Origin: Cupriavidus sp. EM10
GTDB lineage: Bacteria > Pseudomonadota > Gammaproteobacteria > Burkholderiales > Burkholderiaceae
Assembly (NCBI RefSeq): GCF_018729255.1
Contig: NZ_CP076061.1
Span: 1,426,001 to 1,490,000, forward strand
Direction: 5' to 3'
DNA: 64,000 nt
The notes below the pieces were generated by a model, which saw only the letters and a list, made by a program, of their open reading frames with translations, was not told the origin of the DNA and did not search any database. This document shows, piece by piece, positions 12,061-20,341 of the stretch. The translations under genes and the position numbers were made by a program. Each line of letters opens with the position of its first letter. The first letter of the stretch is position 1.

Positions 12061-13094
12061 GTCGCGCGCCGCTCCGGCCACAGGGCCAGTGCCTCCAGGC
12101 AGGCACGTCGATGGGCCGCGCCGTGGCCGGGCGGAATCTCCACGCCGGGCAGCCGCAGGCCGAGATCGAACTGGTCGCCGGCCGCCAGCACCCACGCGCA
12201 CAGCCGCGACAGGCGCGCCTCGGTATTCATCGTCGTCGGCAGCGTGTGCCAGTCGATCCAGCATCCCGGCTGCCGCGGCACCTGGCCCGTCCGGCTCAGC
12301 CAGCGGCCGGTGCGCGCGCTGTGCTTCCACGCAATGCGATGCAGCGGGTCACCGGGACGATACTTGCGCAACTGGTCGATGCCGTCGTCCGACGCCACGC
12401 CGATGTCGCCGTCGTCGCTATCGTCGTCGGCCTGGGCCACCAGCGGCAGCGGCGGCGCATGGCGCTCCGGCGCGGGGTAGACACAGGTGGTGAGCGGGAG
12501 GTCCGCATAGCTCCAGACGCGGAACAATCCGAACGGAAAGCGGCTGGAAATGGTGATGCGCGGCAGCGCCAGCCGGCCGCGCCAGGGCGCGTCCATCCGC
12601 ACGGCCAGCACGCCCTGGCCCAGCCCATCCAGCGTCAGCGCCGGCGCGGCTTCGGCCACGCCGCCCGATGCGGGCGTGGCCTCGACGCCGATGCGCGCGC
12701 CGCCATCGTGGTTGGCAACGTGAAGCGAGAACTCCGCGACATCGCCGGCAAATGGCGCCGACACCGGGCCGGCGCAGACCTCCAGGTCCAGCAGGTTGCG
12801 ATAGGCCATCCACATGCACGACATGCCGATGCCGACCAGCAGGAACGTCAGCGCGAATCCCAGGCTGATGTTGTAGTTCAGCGATGTGGTCAGCATGGCC
12901 AGCAGCAGCACGGCAAAGCCGAGGCCGCTGCGGGTGGGAAGGATATAGAGATGGCGCCGGTCCAGCGTGACCAGGCCGTTGACCGGCTTGCGCGGACGGC
13001 GCGGGCGCGGCGTCGCCATGCCTGCCGATGTCGGGCGGCGCGGTTCGGAGGCGCCAGAGGATGCTTGGCCGGGCGCCGTTCGGACACGTGTCAT
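12057..13094 (-). CDS. DUF58 domain membrane protein
   Basis: A 345-residue protein with a basic, Pro-rich N-terminus, two transmembrane helices at about residues 55-100, and the DUF58 core with the signature DQLRKYRPGDPLHRIAWKHSARTG (conserved R-Y-x-x-G-D and I-x-W-x-x-x-A). DUF58 proteins sit next to MoxR ATPases and resemble von Willebrand A proteins; they are thought to act in MoxR-assisted assembly or envelope stress. Here it lies 32 bases after the MoxR gene and overlaps the transglutaminase gene, so all three should be co-transcribed. Confidence 0.9.
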   Translation of the reverse strand: MTRVRTAPGQASSGASEPRRPTSAGMATPRPRRPRKPVNGLVTLDRRHLYILPTRSGLGFAVLLLAMLTTSLNYNISLGFALTFLLVGIGMSCMWMAYRNLLDLEVCAGPVSAPFAGDVAEFSLHVANHDGGARIGVEATPASGGVAEAAPALTLDGLGQGVLAVRMDAPWRGRLALPRITISSRFPFGLFRVWSYADLPLTTCVYPAPERHAPPLPLVAQADDDSDDGDIGVASDDGIDQLRKYRPGDPLHRIAWKHSARTGRWLSRTGQVPRQPGCWIDWHTLPTTMNTEARLSRLCAWVLAAGDQFDLGLRLPGVEIPPGHGAAHRRACLEALALWPERRAT

Positions 13095-13126
13095 GGTGAG
13101 ATGCGCGGTGCGGGCGAGGGCGCGCT

Positions 13127-14038
13127 TCAGGGAATCGCCACGCCCGCCACCAGGCGATCCAGCGACGTATCGGCCTGGCCGGCCGGCAGTAGCCGATGCC
13201 CGGCCACGGCGGCAAACACCGCCTGCACATCTTCGGGCACCACCATGTCCCGTTGGTCCAGCAATGCCCAGGCGCGGGCGCAGGCCAGCAGCGCCAGCCC
13301 GGCGCGCGGCGACAATCCGGCCACGAAGCCCGGTTCCACGCGCGTGGCCTGCACCAGCGCCAGCACGTAGTCAACCAGCGCGGGGCTGGCATAGACGCGG
13401 CTGGCGGCGGCCTGGAGCGCCAGCACCTGCTCGGCGTCCATCACGGCGGAGGTCTCCTGCGCGGTGGTGCCTCCCAGGTAGAGCACACGTTCGAAGGCCG
13501 GGTCCGGATAGCCCAGCGACAGGCGCATGGTGAAGCGGTCGAGCTGCGATTCGGGCAGCGCGTGCGTGCCGATCTGTTCGAGCGGATTCTGCGTGGCGAT
13601 CACGAAGAACGGCGTCGGCAGCGCATGGGTGACGCCGTCGTGCGTCACCTGGTGCTCGGCCATCGCTTCCAGCAACGCACTCTGCGTCTTGGGCGGCGCG
13701 CGGTTGATTTCGTCGGCCAGGACCAGTTGGGCAAATACCGGGCCGCGATGGAAGCGGAAATTTCCGGTGTCGCGCATGTACACCGACACGCCCACCAGGT
13801 CGGCCGGCAGCAGGTCGCTGGTGAACTGCACGCGCTGATACTGCAGCCCCAGGGTTTGCGCCAGCGCATGGGCCAGCGTGGTCTTGCCCACGCCCGGCAC
13901 GTCTTCCAGCAGCAGGTGGCCGCCCGCGAGCATGCAGGCCAGCGCCAGCCGCACCTGGCGCGGCTTGCCCAGCACGATGCGGCCAAGCTGGTTCTGGGCC
14001 TCGGCCAGCGAGGCGGTAATCCGGGGTCTGGCAGTCAC
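13127..14038 (-). CDS. MoxR-family AAA+ ATPase
   Basis: A 303-residue MoxR AAA+ ATPase. Walker A is LEDVPGVGKTTLAHA near residue 50 and Walker B is LVLADEINRAPPKTQ, followed by sensor 1 ATQNPLEQIGTHALPESQLDR. The C-terminal helical lid ends at VAGVAIP. MoxR proteins are chaperone-like ATPases that work with DUF58/VWA partners, which follow here. It is the first gene of a three-gene operon and is divergent from the PhyH dioxygenase gene. The 14039-14308 divergent region shows no recognisable operator. Confidence 0.93.
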   Translation of the reverse strand: MTARPRITASLAEAQNQLGRIVLGKPRQVRLALACMLAGGHLLLEDVPGVGKTTLAHALAQTLGLQYQRVQFTSDLLPADLVGVSVYMRDTGNFRFHRGPVFAQLVLADEINRAPPKTQSALLEAMAEHQVTHDGVTHALPTPFFVIATQNPLEQIGTHALPESQLDRFTMRLSLGYPDPAFERVLYLGGTTAQETSAVMDAEQVLALQAAASRVYASPALVDYVLALVQATRVEPGFVAGLSPRAGLALLACARAWALLDQRDMVVPEDVQAVFAAVAGHRLLPAGQADTSLDRLVAGVAIP

Positions 14039-14308
14039 GTTTGGCGGCCTCGATGGCGGGTTGGCGATGACGTTGCGGGGCGTTTCGGTGTGGCTCGATA
14101 CAGTTCAGTGCAGTTCGGGCTGCAGCAGGGTCCGGCCATTGTAGCGGCGTGCAGGACGCATCGGACAGTGGGTTTCCGCACGGTTGTACGCGCCTGACAG
14201 TACGGGAATGCACCGGAATCGGGCGCGGGGCGCGCCGGATCTCGCCGGTTCTGGCATCATCGACCTGTTGGCACCTTGCCACTTTTCAGAATCGTCTTAG
14301 CCGCTGCA

Positions 14309-15154
14309 ATGACTGCTTCGCAACCGCGCGTGTCTGGCGCGCCTGCTTCACTCGATTTCGATTATTCCGCGCCGCTGGCCGACCAGGCGGCGCTGGCCAG
14401 TCTGGCCCGCGAATTCCACGCGGGCGGCTATATCGTGCTGCGCAACTTTGCCAGCGAGGCCACCTGCGCCGCGCTGGAGGCCGTGACGCGCCAGCATCTG
14501 GCGGCAGCCGTGCCGCCGGTGGAGTTCGAGGCCGACCTCGGATACCCCGGGGCACCGGCCACGCGCCAGGACGCCGGCGGCAATACGGTGCGACGACTGC
14601 GCCAGGCGTACGGGCGCGACGAGGCATTCCGACGCTGGGCCAGCCATCCGCAACTGGTGGCGACGGTCGAGGCGCTGCTGGGCGAGCCCGCGCGCCTGAC
14701 GCTGGCCCACCACAACTGCGTGATGACCAAGCATCCGCACTATGGGAGCCAGACCGGCTGGCATCGCGATACGCGCTACTGGTCGTTCGTGAAGCCGGAC
14801 CTGGTGACCGTGTGGCTGGCGCTGGGCGACGAGGACGAGCGCAACGGCGTGCTGCGCGTGATTCCGGGCTCGCATCGCGCAAAGCTCGATCCCGCGCAAC
14901 TGGACCCTGCCGAATTCCTTGTCGAGGCGCATCCGAACAGTCAGATGCTGCTGAAGGGGGCGATGCCGCTGGCCCTGCATCGCGGCGATGTGCTGTTCTT
15001 CGACAGCCGGTTGTTCCACGCGGCAGGCCGCAACGACTCCGAGGCCGTCAAGCTGTCGGTGGCGCTTGCCTACTTTGGCGCCAGCAACCGGCCGGTCGAC
15101 GGATCGCGTTCGGCCGAGTTCGGTAGTGTGGAGATGCCCCCGGCGGCGCTTTGA
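14309..15154 (+). CDS. phytanoyl-CoA dioxygenase (PhyH) family protein
   Basis: A 281-residue Fe(II)/2-oxoglutarate-dependent dioxygenase of the PhyH family. The iron ligands are the HxD pair in TGWHRDTRYW and the distal His in SRLFHAAGRND, and VLRVIPGSHR is the typical PhyH strand. Substrates in this family range from acyl-CoA to ectoine and small metabolites, so none is assigned. ATG at 14309 is chosen over a TTG eleven codons upstream; neither has a strong ribosome site. It is monocistronic and ends at a clear terminator. Confidence 0.9.
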   Translation: MTASQPRVSGAPASLDFDYSAPLADQAALASLAREFHAGGYIVLRNFASEATCAALEAVTRQHLAAAVPPVEFEADLGYPGAPATRQDAGGNTVRRLRQAYGRDEAFRRWASHPQLVATVEALLGEPARLTLAHHNCVMTKHPHYGSQTGWHRDTRYWSFVKPDLVTVWLALGDEDERNGVLRVIPGSHRAKLDPAQLDPAEFLVEAHPNSQMLLKGAMPLALHRGDVLFFDSRLFHAAGRNDSEAVKLSVALAYFGASNRPVDGSRSAEFGSVEMPPAAL

Positions 15155-15176
15155 TTGCACCGCCGCAGGCAAAAGA

Positions 15177-15206
15177 AAAGCCGCCCGGATCTGGGCGGCT
15201 TTTTCA
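15177..15206. terminator. bidirectional terminator
   Basis: AAAAGCCGCCC GGATCT GGGCGGCTTTTT is a strong hairpin with a T-run on the plus side and an A-run on the other. It separates the PhyH gene from the convergent 55-residue gene. Confidence 0.92.
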
Positions 15207-15231
15207 TGTGCCAGGCGGCTGAGGCGCTGCC

Positions 15232-15399
15232 TTACACGGCCTTGTGGCGCGAGGCGTTGCCGCGGAACAGGGCCAGCAGGTCGGCGAAGCGGAACGGCAG
15301 CAACGGCGTGGCATGACGGACGGCATCACGGCGTGCGAAGTGGCTCAGAAGCTGCTCGCCCACCGGACGGTCGAAGTACGAAGCATCCGGGTAGTTCAT
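15232..15399 (-). CDS. small protein, 55 residues, unknown
   Basis: A short gene read directly from the minus strand: MNYPDASYFDRPVGEQLL at the start, SHFARRDAVRHATPLLPFRF in the middle, and FRGNASRHKAV followed by TAA at the end. The ribosome site is AGGGATTG, and a -10-like TATACT (15433-15438, minus strand) lies about 34 bases upstream. A terminator follows it. It is soluble-looking, with Arg/His-rich and aromatic residues. I do not recognise a family. The TATACT is part of a GTATAC hexamer like those in front of the neighbouring oxygenase-locus genes, so it may belong to the same regulon. Confidence 0.7.
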   Translation of the reverse strand: MNYPDASYFDRPVGEQLLSHFARRDAVRHATPLLPFRFADLLALFRGNASRHKAV

Positions 15400-15429
15400 G
15401 GTCAATCCCTATTGCGGTTAAGAAACGCC

Positions 15430-15443
15430 TACAGTATACACTC
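15430..15443 (-). promoter_or_regulatory. candidate GntR site / -10 of the 55-residue gene
   Basis: CAGTATACACTC contains the GTATAC hexamer at 15434-15439. On the minus strand it gives the -10-like TATACT upstream of the 55-residue gene. The overlap with a -10 element means the palindrome could be coincidental. Confidence 0.4.
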
Positions 15444-15525
15444 TGATGGTGCACTGCGCCATTTCCTGGTGCGCAACAAGGGATTGCCGGATTCGAAGTG
15501 GTGCGTGAATGGTGGGCGTGGCGGA

Positions 15526-16250
15526 TTAGGTGGCCGGCTGTGCGTCAACCGCTACTTCGGCGGCGTTCATCGACTCCACCGCCTTGGCCGCGCTGTAGAC
15601 GTGCCGGGTGGCCAGCAGCGATGCCAGGTCGGCGTCACCGTCGATCACGGCCTGGAGGATCTGGGCGTGCTCGTCCCAATTGAGCCGGGCGCGGTTCACG
15701 TTGGCCGGCGCGAACAGCAGCGCGGTGCGCTCGCGCAGCGACCGCATCATGTCCTGCAGCACGCTGTTGGCGGCGATATTGCCCAGCACCTCGTGAAAAC
15801 GCGAGTTCAGCTCGACAAAGCGCTCGGTCTGGCCGCTATTTACGGCATCGTTGCCTTCCTTGAGCACCTTTTCGAGTTCCTCGATCAGCGCCGGATCGCG
15901 ACGCTGGGCCGCCAGCTTGGCGTTGAGCCCTTCCAGCGTGGCACGCACTTCCACCATTTCCCGCGCGATATTGGGCGACAGCCGCGCCACCGACGCGCCG
16001 CGTCGCGGCTCGATGCGCACCAGCCCTTCGGCCGCCAGCGCGCGCAGCGCCTCGCGCACCGGAATGCGCGATACGCCCAGTTCCAGCGACAGCGTGTTTT
16101 CCACCAGGCGTTCGCCCTGTTCGTACTGGCCGCCCAGGATGCGTTGCCGCAGGGTGTCCGTGACCAGCGCGAACAGGGGGAATGCTGGGCACCCAGGCTT
16201 GCGGCCGGGGTGTCCGGACTCGGCTTCAGGGCAGCGGTGGCGTCGTTCAT
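15526..16250 (-). CDS. GntR-family regulator, FCD type (one frameshift)
   Basis: About 241 residues once restored. The N-terminal winged helix includes ENTLSLELGVSRIPVREALR followed by LAAEGLVRIEPRRGASVA, a classic GntR DNA-binding domain. The all-helical C-terminal FCD ligand domain runs from about residue 100, with metal-ligand-like histidines in NSRFHEVLG and ATRHVYSAA. The frame breaks at the G-run 16176-16180, where GAQHSP should continue with LFALVTDTL; one missing base restores it. It ends the operon-like row of oxygenase-locus genes, 109 bases after the reductase, with its own GTATAC palindrome at 16320-16325. It is the most likely repressor of that locus; FCD proteins usually sense small carboxylates. 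Confidence 0.9.
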
Positions 16251-16313
16251 GATCGGGATCGGCCGTCGGATATCGGTGATGGGCCGCGGTCGAAGGGCCG
16301 CGGCGTGAATGCC

Positions 16314-16331
16314 GCTATTGTATACCGTCAC
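16314..16331 (-). promoter_or_regulatory. candidate GntR operator upstream of gntR
   Basis: TATTGTATACCGTCAC contains GTATAC at 16320-16325. Read on the minus strand, GGTATACAATAGC also contains a good -10 (TACAAT) about 70 bases upstream of the gntR start. A repressor site over the -10 would give autoregulation. Confidence 0.5.
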
Positions 16332-16359
16332 CTCCTGGATGAAGACATAGGGTAGACAT

Positions 16360-17423
16360 CTACCGGCATGCCACCGGTACGATGTCCGGCCCGATCAGCT
16401 TGTTCGGCCTGCCTGGCGGCTCAGCCCCCGCGTGCTGGAACGTGAAGCCATCCGAATACAGGAACGGCGTCTGTGCGCCCAGCACCATGAATGTCTGCTT
16501 GGCGTCGTGGATCATGTTCGGCGATCCGCACAGGTAGATGGCGTGTTCCGACAGGTCGCCCAGATCGGCCGCCACGGCGTCGTGGACGTAGCCACGGCGA
16601 CCCTGCCAGCTGTCGTCGGCGCGTGACAGCACCGGCACGTACTGGAAGTCGTAGAGCCGTTCGCCCCAGGTGGCGATCTCGTCGTGCAGGTAGAGATCGG
16701 CGGCCGAGCGCATGCCCCAGTACAGCCAGACGGGGGGCAGTCCGGGTCATCCATCAGCGATTCCAGCATGCTCTTGATTGGCGCCAGGCCAGTGCCCGTG
16801 GCCACCATCAGCAGTGGCCGATAGTCTTCCTTGCGCAGGCTGAAATTGCCATGCGGCAGTTCCACTTCGAGCCGGTCTCCGGCGCGCAACTGCGGCAGGT
16901 GCGTCGATGTGAAGCGCCCGCCGGCGATCTGCCGCACGTGGAAGTCGACCGTGTTGCCATTCGGTGCCGATGCCATGGAGAAACTGCGATGCGTGCCATC
17001 GTCCAGCAGCACCTTCAGGTACTGGCCCGGCTCGTACACGAAGGGATCGCCGTCGGGCAGCGCCAGGCGCAGGTGCAGCACGTCGGGGCCGAGCGGCGCC
17101 ACCGACAGCACGGTGGCCGTGGCGCGCCGGGCCGGCACTTGCGGCCCCGCCGCGCGTGCGGTGCTGATGACCAGGTCGCCATCGGGCCGCGCCTGGCAAG
17201 CCAGCGCAAAGCCGTCGGCGTGCTCTTCCTCGGTCAGTCCCATCGGAAAATCCTCGTACGAGACCGACCCCTGCACCACGCGCATGCGACAGGTGCCGCA
17301 GCCGCCGAACGTGCATTCGTGCGCCAGTTCCACGCCGCAGCGCAGCGCGGCGTCCAGCACCGATTCACCGGGCGCCACCATGAATACCTGTTGCGTTTCC
17401 GCAATCTCGACCCGATGGGACAT
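16360..17423 (-). CDS. ferredoxin-NAD(P)H oxidoreductase with N-terminal 2Fe-2S domain (one frameshift)
   Basis: About 354 residues once restored. The N-terminal plant-type 2Fe-2S domain has cysteines in HECTFGGCGTCRMR and LACQAR, followed by a flavin-binding barrel (HRSFSMASAP, Arg-x-Tyr/Phe-Ser type) and an NAD(P) domain (MVATGTGLAPIKSM, later IYLCGSPNMI). This is the architecture of electron-transfer components such as BenC or phenol-hydroxylase reductase. The break at the G-run 16732-16737 is repaired by one base, joining DDPDCPP to VWLYWGMRSAADLYL. It lies 15 bases after the GlcG-like gene in the oxygenase operon, so it most likely feeds electrons to the diiron oxidase through the ferredoxins encoded at 23122-24124. 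Confidence 0.9.
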
Positions 17424-17438
17424 GACGATTCCCCTTGC

Positions 17439-17918
17439 TTACTTCTTGATGTCGGCCTGCGCCAGCACGGTCAGGTCTTCGGCGGCCAGCAGGTCGCGCA
17501 GCGCTTCCAGCGCGGCCACGCCGCAGGCGGTGTCCTGCTCGCCATTGCCGCCCGACAGGCCGACGCCGCCGATCACTTCGCCATTGACCACGATCGGGTA
17601 GCCGCCCACGAACACGGCGAACTTGCCTTCGAAGCTCCACTGGATGCCGAACGCTTCATTGCCGGGCAGTGCGGGGCCGTTCGGCGCGGTGTTGAACAGA
17701 TGCGTGGATCGCTTGTGGCCGGCCGCCGTGAACGCCTTGTTCCACGCAATCTGCGGGCCGGTGATGCGCGCACCGTCCATGCGTTCGAGCAGCAGCGGAT
17801 AGCCGCCGTCGTCGACGATGCACACCGATTCCAGCACGCCGATTTCCTCGGCTTTGCGCACGGCCGCGGCCACCATGTGGCGGGCTTCTCTCAGTTCAAG
17901 CTTGATGGCTTTCTTCAT
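17439..17918 (-). CDS. GlcG/HbpS-like heme-binding family protein
   Basis: A 159-residue protein of the GlcG/HbpS (haem-degrading, DUF336) family. It starts MKKAIKLELREARHMVAAAV and ends with the family's Gly-rich segment GEVIGGVGLSGGNGEQDTAC. Family members bind heme or cobalamin-like cofactors, or are found beside catabolic oxidases without a settled role. The ribosome site AAGGAAAC precedes the ATG. It lies between the aldehyde dehydrogenase (44 bases) and the reductase (15 bases), so it is probably co-transcribed. A role as an accessory or chaperone for the oxidase is inference only. Confidence 0.85.
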   Translation of the reverse strand: MKKAIKLELREARHMVAAAVRKAEEIGVLESVCIVDDGGYPLLLERMDGARITGPQIAWNKAFTAAGHKRSTHLFNTAPNGPALPGNEAFGIQWSFEGKFAVFVGGYPIVVNGEVIGGVGLSGGNGEQDTACGVAALEALRDLLAAEDLTVLAQADIKK

Positions 17919-17962
17919 CGTTGTTTCCTTAATTTTTATGCGGATGCCTTGGCTACCTGGAC

Positions 17963-19411
17963 TCAGACGCCCTGATAGACCGTCTTGATCTGCGTGTAGA
18001 ACTCCAGCCCGGCCCGGCCCGATTCGCGGAACGTCGATGTGCTGGAGCGCTTCAGCCCGCCGAACGGCGCGTTGACCAGGTTGCCCGTGGTGGTGCGGTT
18101 GATCTTGACGGTGCCCGATTCGATGTCGCGGGCAAAGTCGTGCATGTAGCGCGGATTGCGCGTGGCGATGGCGGCGGACAGGCCGTATTCGGTGTCGTTG
18201 GCGCGGGCGATGGCGTCGGCGTAGCTGTCCACTTCGATGATCGCCAGCACCGGCCCGAAAATCTCCTCGCGGGCGATGCGCATCGCTTGCGTGACGTCCG
18301 TGAATACGGCCGGCGCCACGTAGTAGCCATTGGCGAAATCGCCATCGGTCAGCTGCTGGCCGCCGCACAGCAGCGTGGCTTCCTGCTTGCCGGCCTCGAT
18401 GTAGCCCAGCACGGTCTGCAGCTGCTTGCGCGTGGCCAGCGGGCCCAGGTCCATGCCCGGCGTCATGCCGCTGCCGATCTTGAGCGTCTTGACCTTGGCC
18501 ACGAGCTTGTCGGTGAAGGCCTGCCTGACCTCGCGCATCACCAGGATGCGGCTGGTGCCGGTGCACGCCTGGCCCGACAGCGACAGGCCGCCCTTGATGG
18601 CCAGGTCCACGGCGCGATCCAGGTCGGCGTCTTCCATCACGATCAGCGGATTCTTGCCGCCCAGTTCCATCTGCGTGCGCGTGGTCATCGGCACGGACTT
18701 GTGGATCTGTTCGCCGGCCTGCGTCGATCCGGTAAACGACACCGCGCGCACGGCACGCGATTCGACGATGGTCGGACCCACTTCGCCAGCGCTGCCGGTC
18801 ACGAAGTTGAGCACGCCCTTGGGGATGCCGGCCTTCACGAAGGCCTCGGCCAGGCGATAGCCCGACAGCGGCGCGTCGGACGACGGCTTGAATACCACGG
18901 TGTTGCCGGTGATCAGCGCCGGCGCGATCTTGCGGGCCGGAATCGACACCGGGAAGTTCCACGGCGAGATCACCGTGACCACGCCCAGCGGCTCGCGCAG
19001 GCTGTAGACCAGCATGTCGGGGTCGTCGTTCGGATAGCTTTCGCCGCTGAAGGTCTGGCCTTCCACGGCGTAGAAGCGCAGCGTCTGGGCCGAACGCATG
19101 ATTTCGTCGCGCGCCAGGTTCAGCGACTTGCCTTCCTCGCGCGTCAGTTCGGCGGCGATGGCATCGGCATTGGCTTCCAGATGGGCGGCGGCGTCGTTGA
19201 GAATCTTGGCGCGCTTGCCGATTGGCGTCTTCTTCCAGCCGTCGAAGGCGGCGGCTGCGGCGGCCACGGCGGCGGCGGCATCGCGGGCGTCGGACGCTGC
19301 GTGGCGGCTGACGATGTCGCGCGTGTCGGCGGGGTTGATGTTGTCGAGCGTGCGGCCGCTTGCGCTATCGCACCATTCGCCGTCGATGTAGTTGCGGTAC
19401 GTCTCGGTCAT
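17963..19411 (-). CDS. NAD(P)-dependent aldehyde dehydrogenase
   Basis: A 482-residue aldehyde dehydrogenase of full family length. Conserved parts are ISPWNFPVSIPARKIAPAL (cofactor and oxyanion region), SFTGSTQAG, general base Glu in QMELGGKNPLI, catalytic Cys in GQACTGTSRILV and EEIFGPVLAI. The N-terminus MTETYRNYIDGEWC resembles succinate-semialdehyde and betaine-aldehyde dehydrogenase groups, so a semialdehyde or amino-aldehyde is plausible. It follows the HDO gene by 95 bases and precedes the GlcG-like gene by 44. In this context it probably oxidises an aldehyde released by the oxygenase. Confidence 0.93.
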   Translation of the reverse strand: MTETYRNYIDGEWCDSASGRTLDNINPADTRDIVSRHAASDARDAAAAVAAAAAAFDGWKKTPIGKRAKILNDAAAHLEANADAIAAELTREEGKSLNLARDEIMRSAQTLRFYAVEGQTFSGESYPNDDPDMLVYSLREPLGVVTVISPWNFPVSIPARKIAPALITGNTVVFKPSSDAPLSGYRLAEAFVKAGIPKGVLNFVTGSAGEVGPTIVESRAVRAVSFTGSTQAGEQIHKSVPMTTRTQMELGGKNPLIVMEDADLDRAVDLAIKGGLSLSGQACTGTSRILVMREVRQAFTDKLVAKVKTLKIGSGMTPGMDLGPLATRKQLQTVLGYIEAGKQEATLLCGGQQLTDGDFANGYYVAPAVFTDVTQAMRIAREEIFGPVLAIIEVDSYADAIARANDTEYGLSAAIATRNPRYMHDFARDIESGTVKINRTTTGNLVNAPFGGLKRSSTSTFRESGRAGLEFYTQIKTVYQGV

Positions 19412-19506
19412 CTTGCGGGGGCCTTGTTCGGGTTCGGAGAGACGCCGGGCCTGCGTCGGGTATGGCGCGGGCCCGGCTTGCCGGAGTCTGTAGCGAGGCG
19501 CCCGGC

Positions 19507-20226
19507 TCAGGCGGCCGCGGCTTCCGGCTTGGTGTCGACGTAGTCGTAGTACAGCGCGGTCGTGTACAGCAGGCGCATCTGGGCGCCGATCTCGCAGATC
19601 TTCAGGCAGCGCTGCTGCAGCTCGGGCGTGTTGGCGTGCTCCAGCACGATCTGGTAGCCGCGCTCGCCGTGGATTTCGTCGGACACGATGTGCAGGTCGA
19701 AGAATTCCACCTCTTCGTCGGTGAAGCCGTACTTCTCGCGCAGCGTCGGGGTTTGCTTGCGGTAGATCGACGGCACCTGCGATTCCAGGCCCACCACCAG
19801 GCCGGCCACGGCCACCACCGGGTCTTCGCGCATGGCCACGGCGTAGCACCAGCTCTGCAGGCCACGCGTGGTGGGCGACATGTTGTCCGGGCTCACCACG
19901 CGTTCGCGCGTGGTGCCGCAGGCCTCGGCAAAGCGGATCAGCAGGTCGGTGTGACGATCGCCGCCGATTTCTTCCTCGTACATGTTGGCCAGCAGGAAGT
20001 CCTTGGCCTCGGTCATGTGGTCCGGCGTGCGGGCATAGATGTAGCCCAGGTAGTCGGCGAACGGGCCCACGTAGTGATAGTGGTTCTCGGCCCAGCGCGC
20101 CAGATGCTCGCGGCTCAGCGTGCCGCTGGCCCATGCCTTGCTGAACGGCGCCTGGTTGGCGCTCTTGCCTTTAATGGCGTTTTCCAGGGCGGCGCGGAAT
20201 TCTTCACGGTTCATCAGTTCGGCCAT
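19507..20226 (-). CDS. heme-oxygenase-like diiron oxidase (HDO; TenA/PqqC fold)
   Basis: A 239-residue all-helical protein of the TenA/PqqC/CADD fold. The six metal ligands of the HDO group can be placed with correct spacing: E85 and H92 in YEEEIGGDRH, E148 in VGLESQVP, then H179, D183 and H186 in DLHIVSDEIHGERG. Chlamydial CADD has E81, H88, E142, H174, D178 and H181. PqqC (cofactor-free) and TenA thiaminases lack this set. HDOs include UndA, BesC and SznF, which use O2 for decarboxylation, C-C cleavage or N-oxygenation. Start at 20226 has the ribosome site AGGAGTC. It is followed by aldehyde dehydrogenase, GlcG-like and reductase genes, and two ferredoxins lie in the divergent unit, giving a complete electron chain. 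The substrate is unknown. Confidence 0.85.
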   Translation of the reverse strand: MAELMNREEFRAALENAIKGKSANQAPFSKAWASGTLSREHLARWAENHYHYVGPFADYLGYIYARTPDHMTEAKDFLLANMYEEEIGGDRHTDLLIRFAEACGTTRERVVSPDNMSPTTRGLQSWCYAVAMREDPVVAVAGLVVGLESQVPSIYRKQTPTLREKYGFTDEEVEFFDLHIVSDEIHGERGYQIVLEHANTPELQQRCLKICEIGAQMRLLYTTALYYDYVDTKPEAAAA

Positions 20227-20264
20227 TTTGGGGACTCCTGTTTGTCTGGCGTTCGGGGTGGAAA

Positions 20265-20287
20265 TGAATTTGTATACTTTCTACAAC
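20265..20287 (-). promoter_or_regulatory. candidate GntR operator upstream of the HDO gene
   Basis: GTATAC at 20272-20277, about 46 bases before the HDO start. On the minus strand the block is TTGTAGAAAGTATACAAATT, which shares TGTAGA-N2-GTATAC-N2-ATT with the site in front of the cyclodeaminase-family gene. It makes the HDO-ALDH-GlcG-reductase row a likely separate transcript. Confidence 0.6.
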
Positions 20288-20341
20288 GTCGTTCAGGCGG
20301 TAAAAAGCCGCATGCAGGCGGCGACTTCAGGTGGTTCGGAA

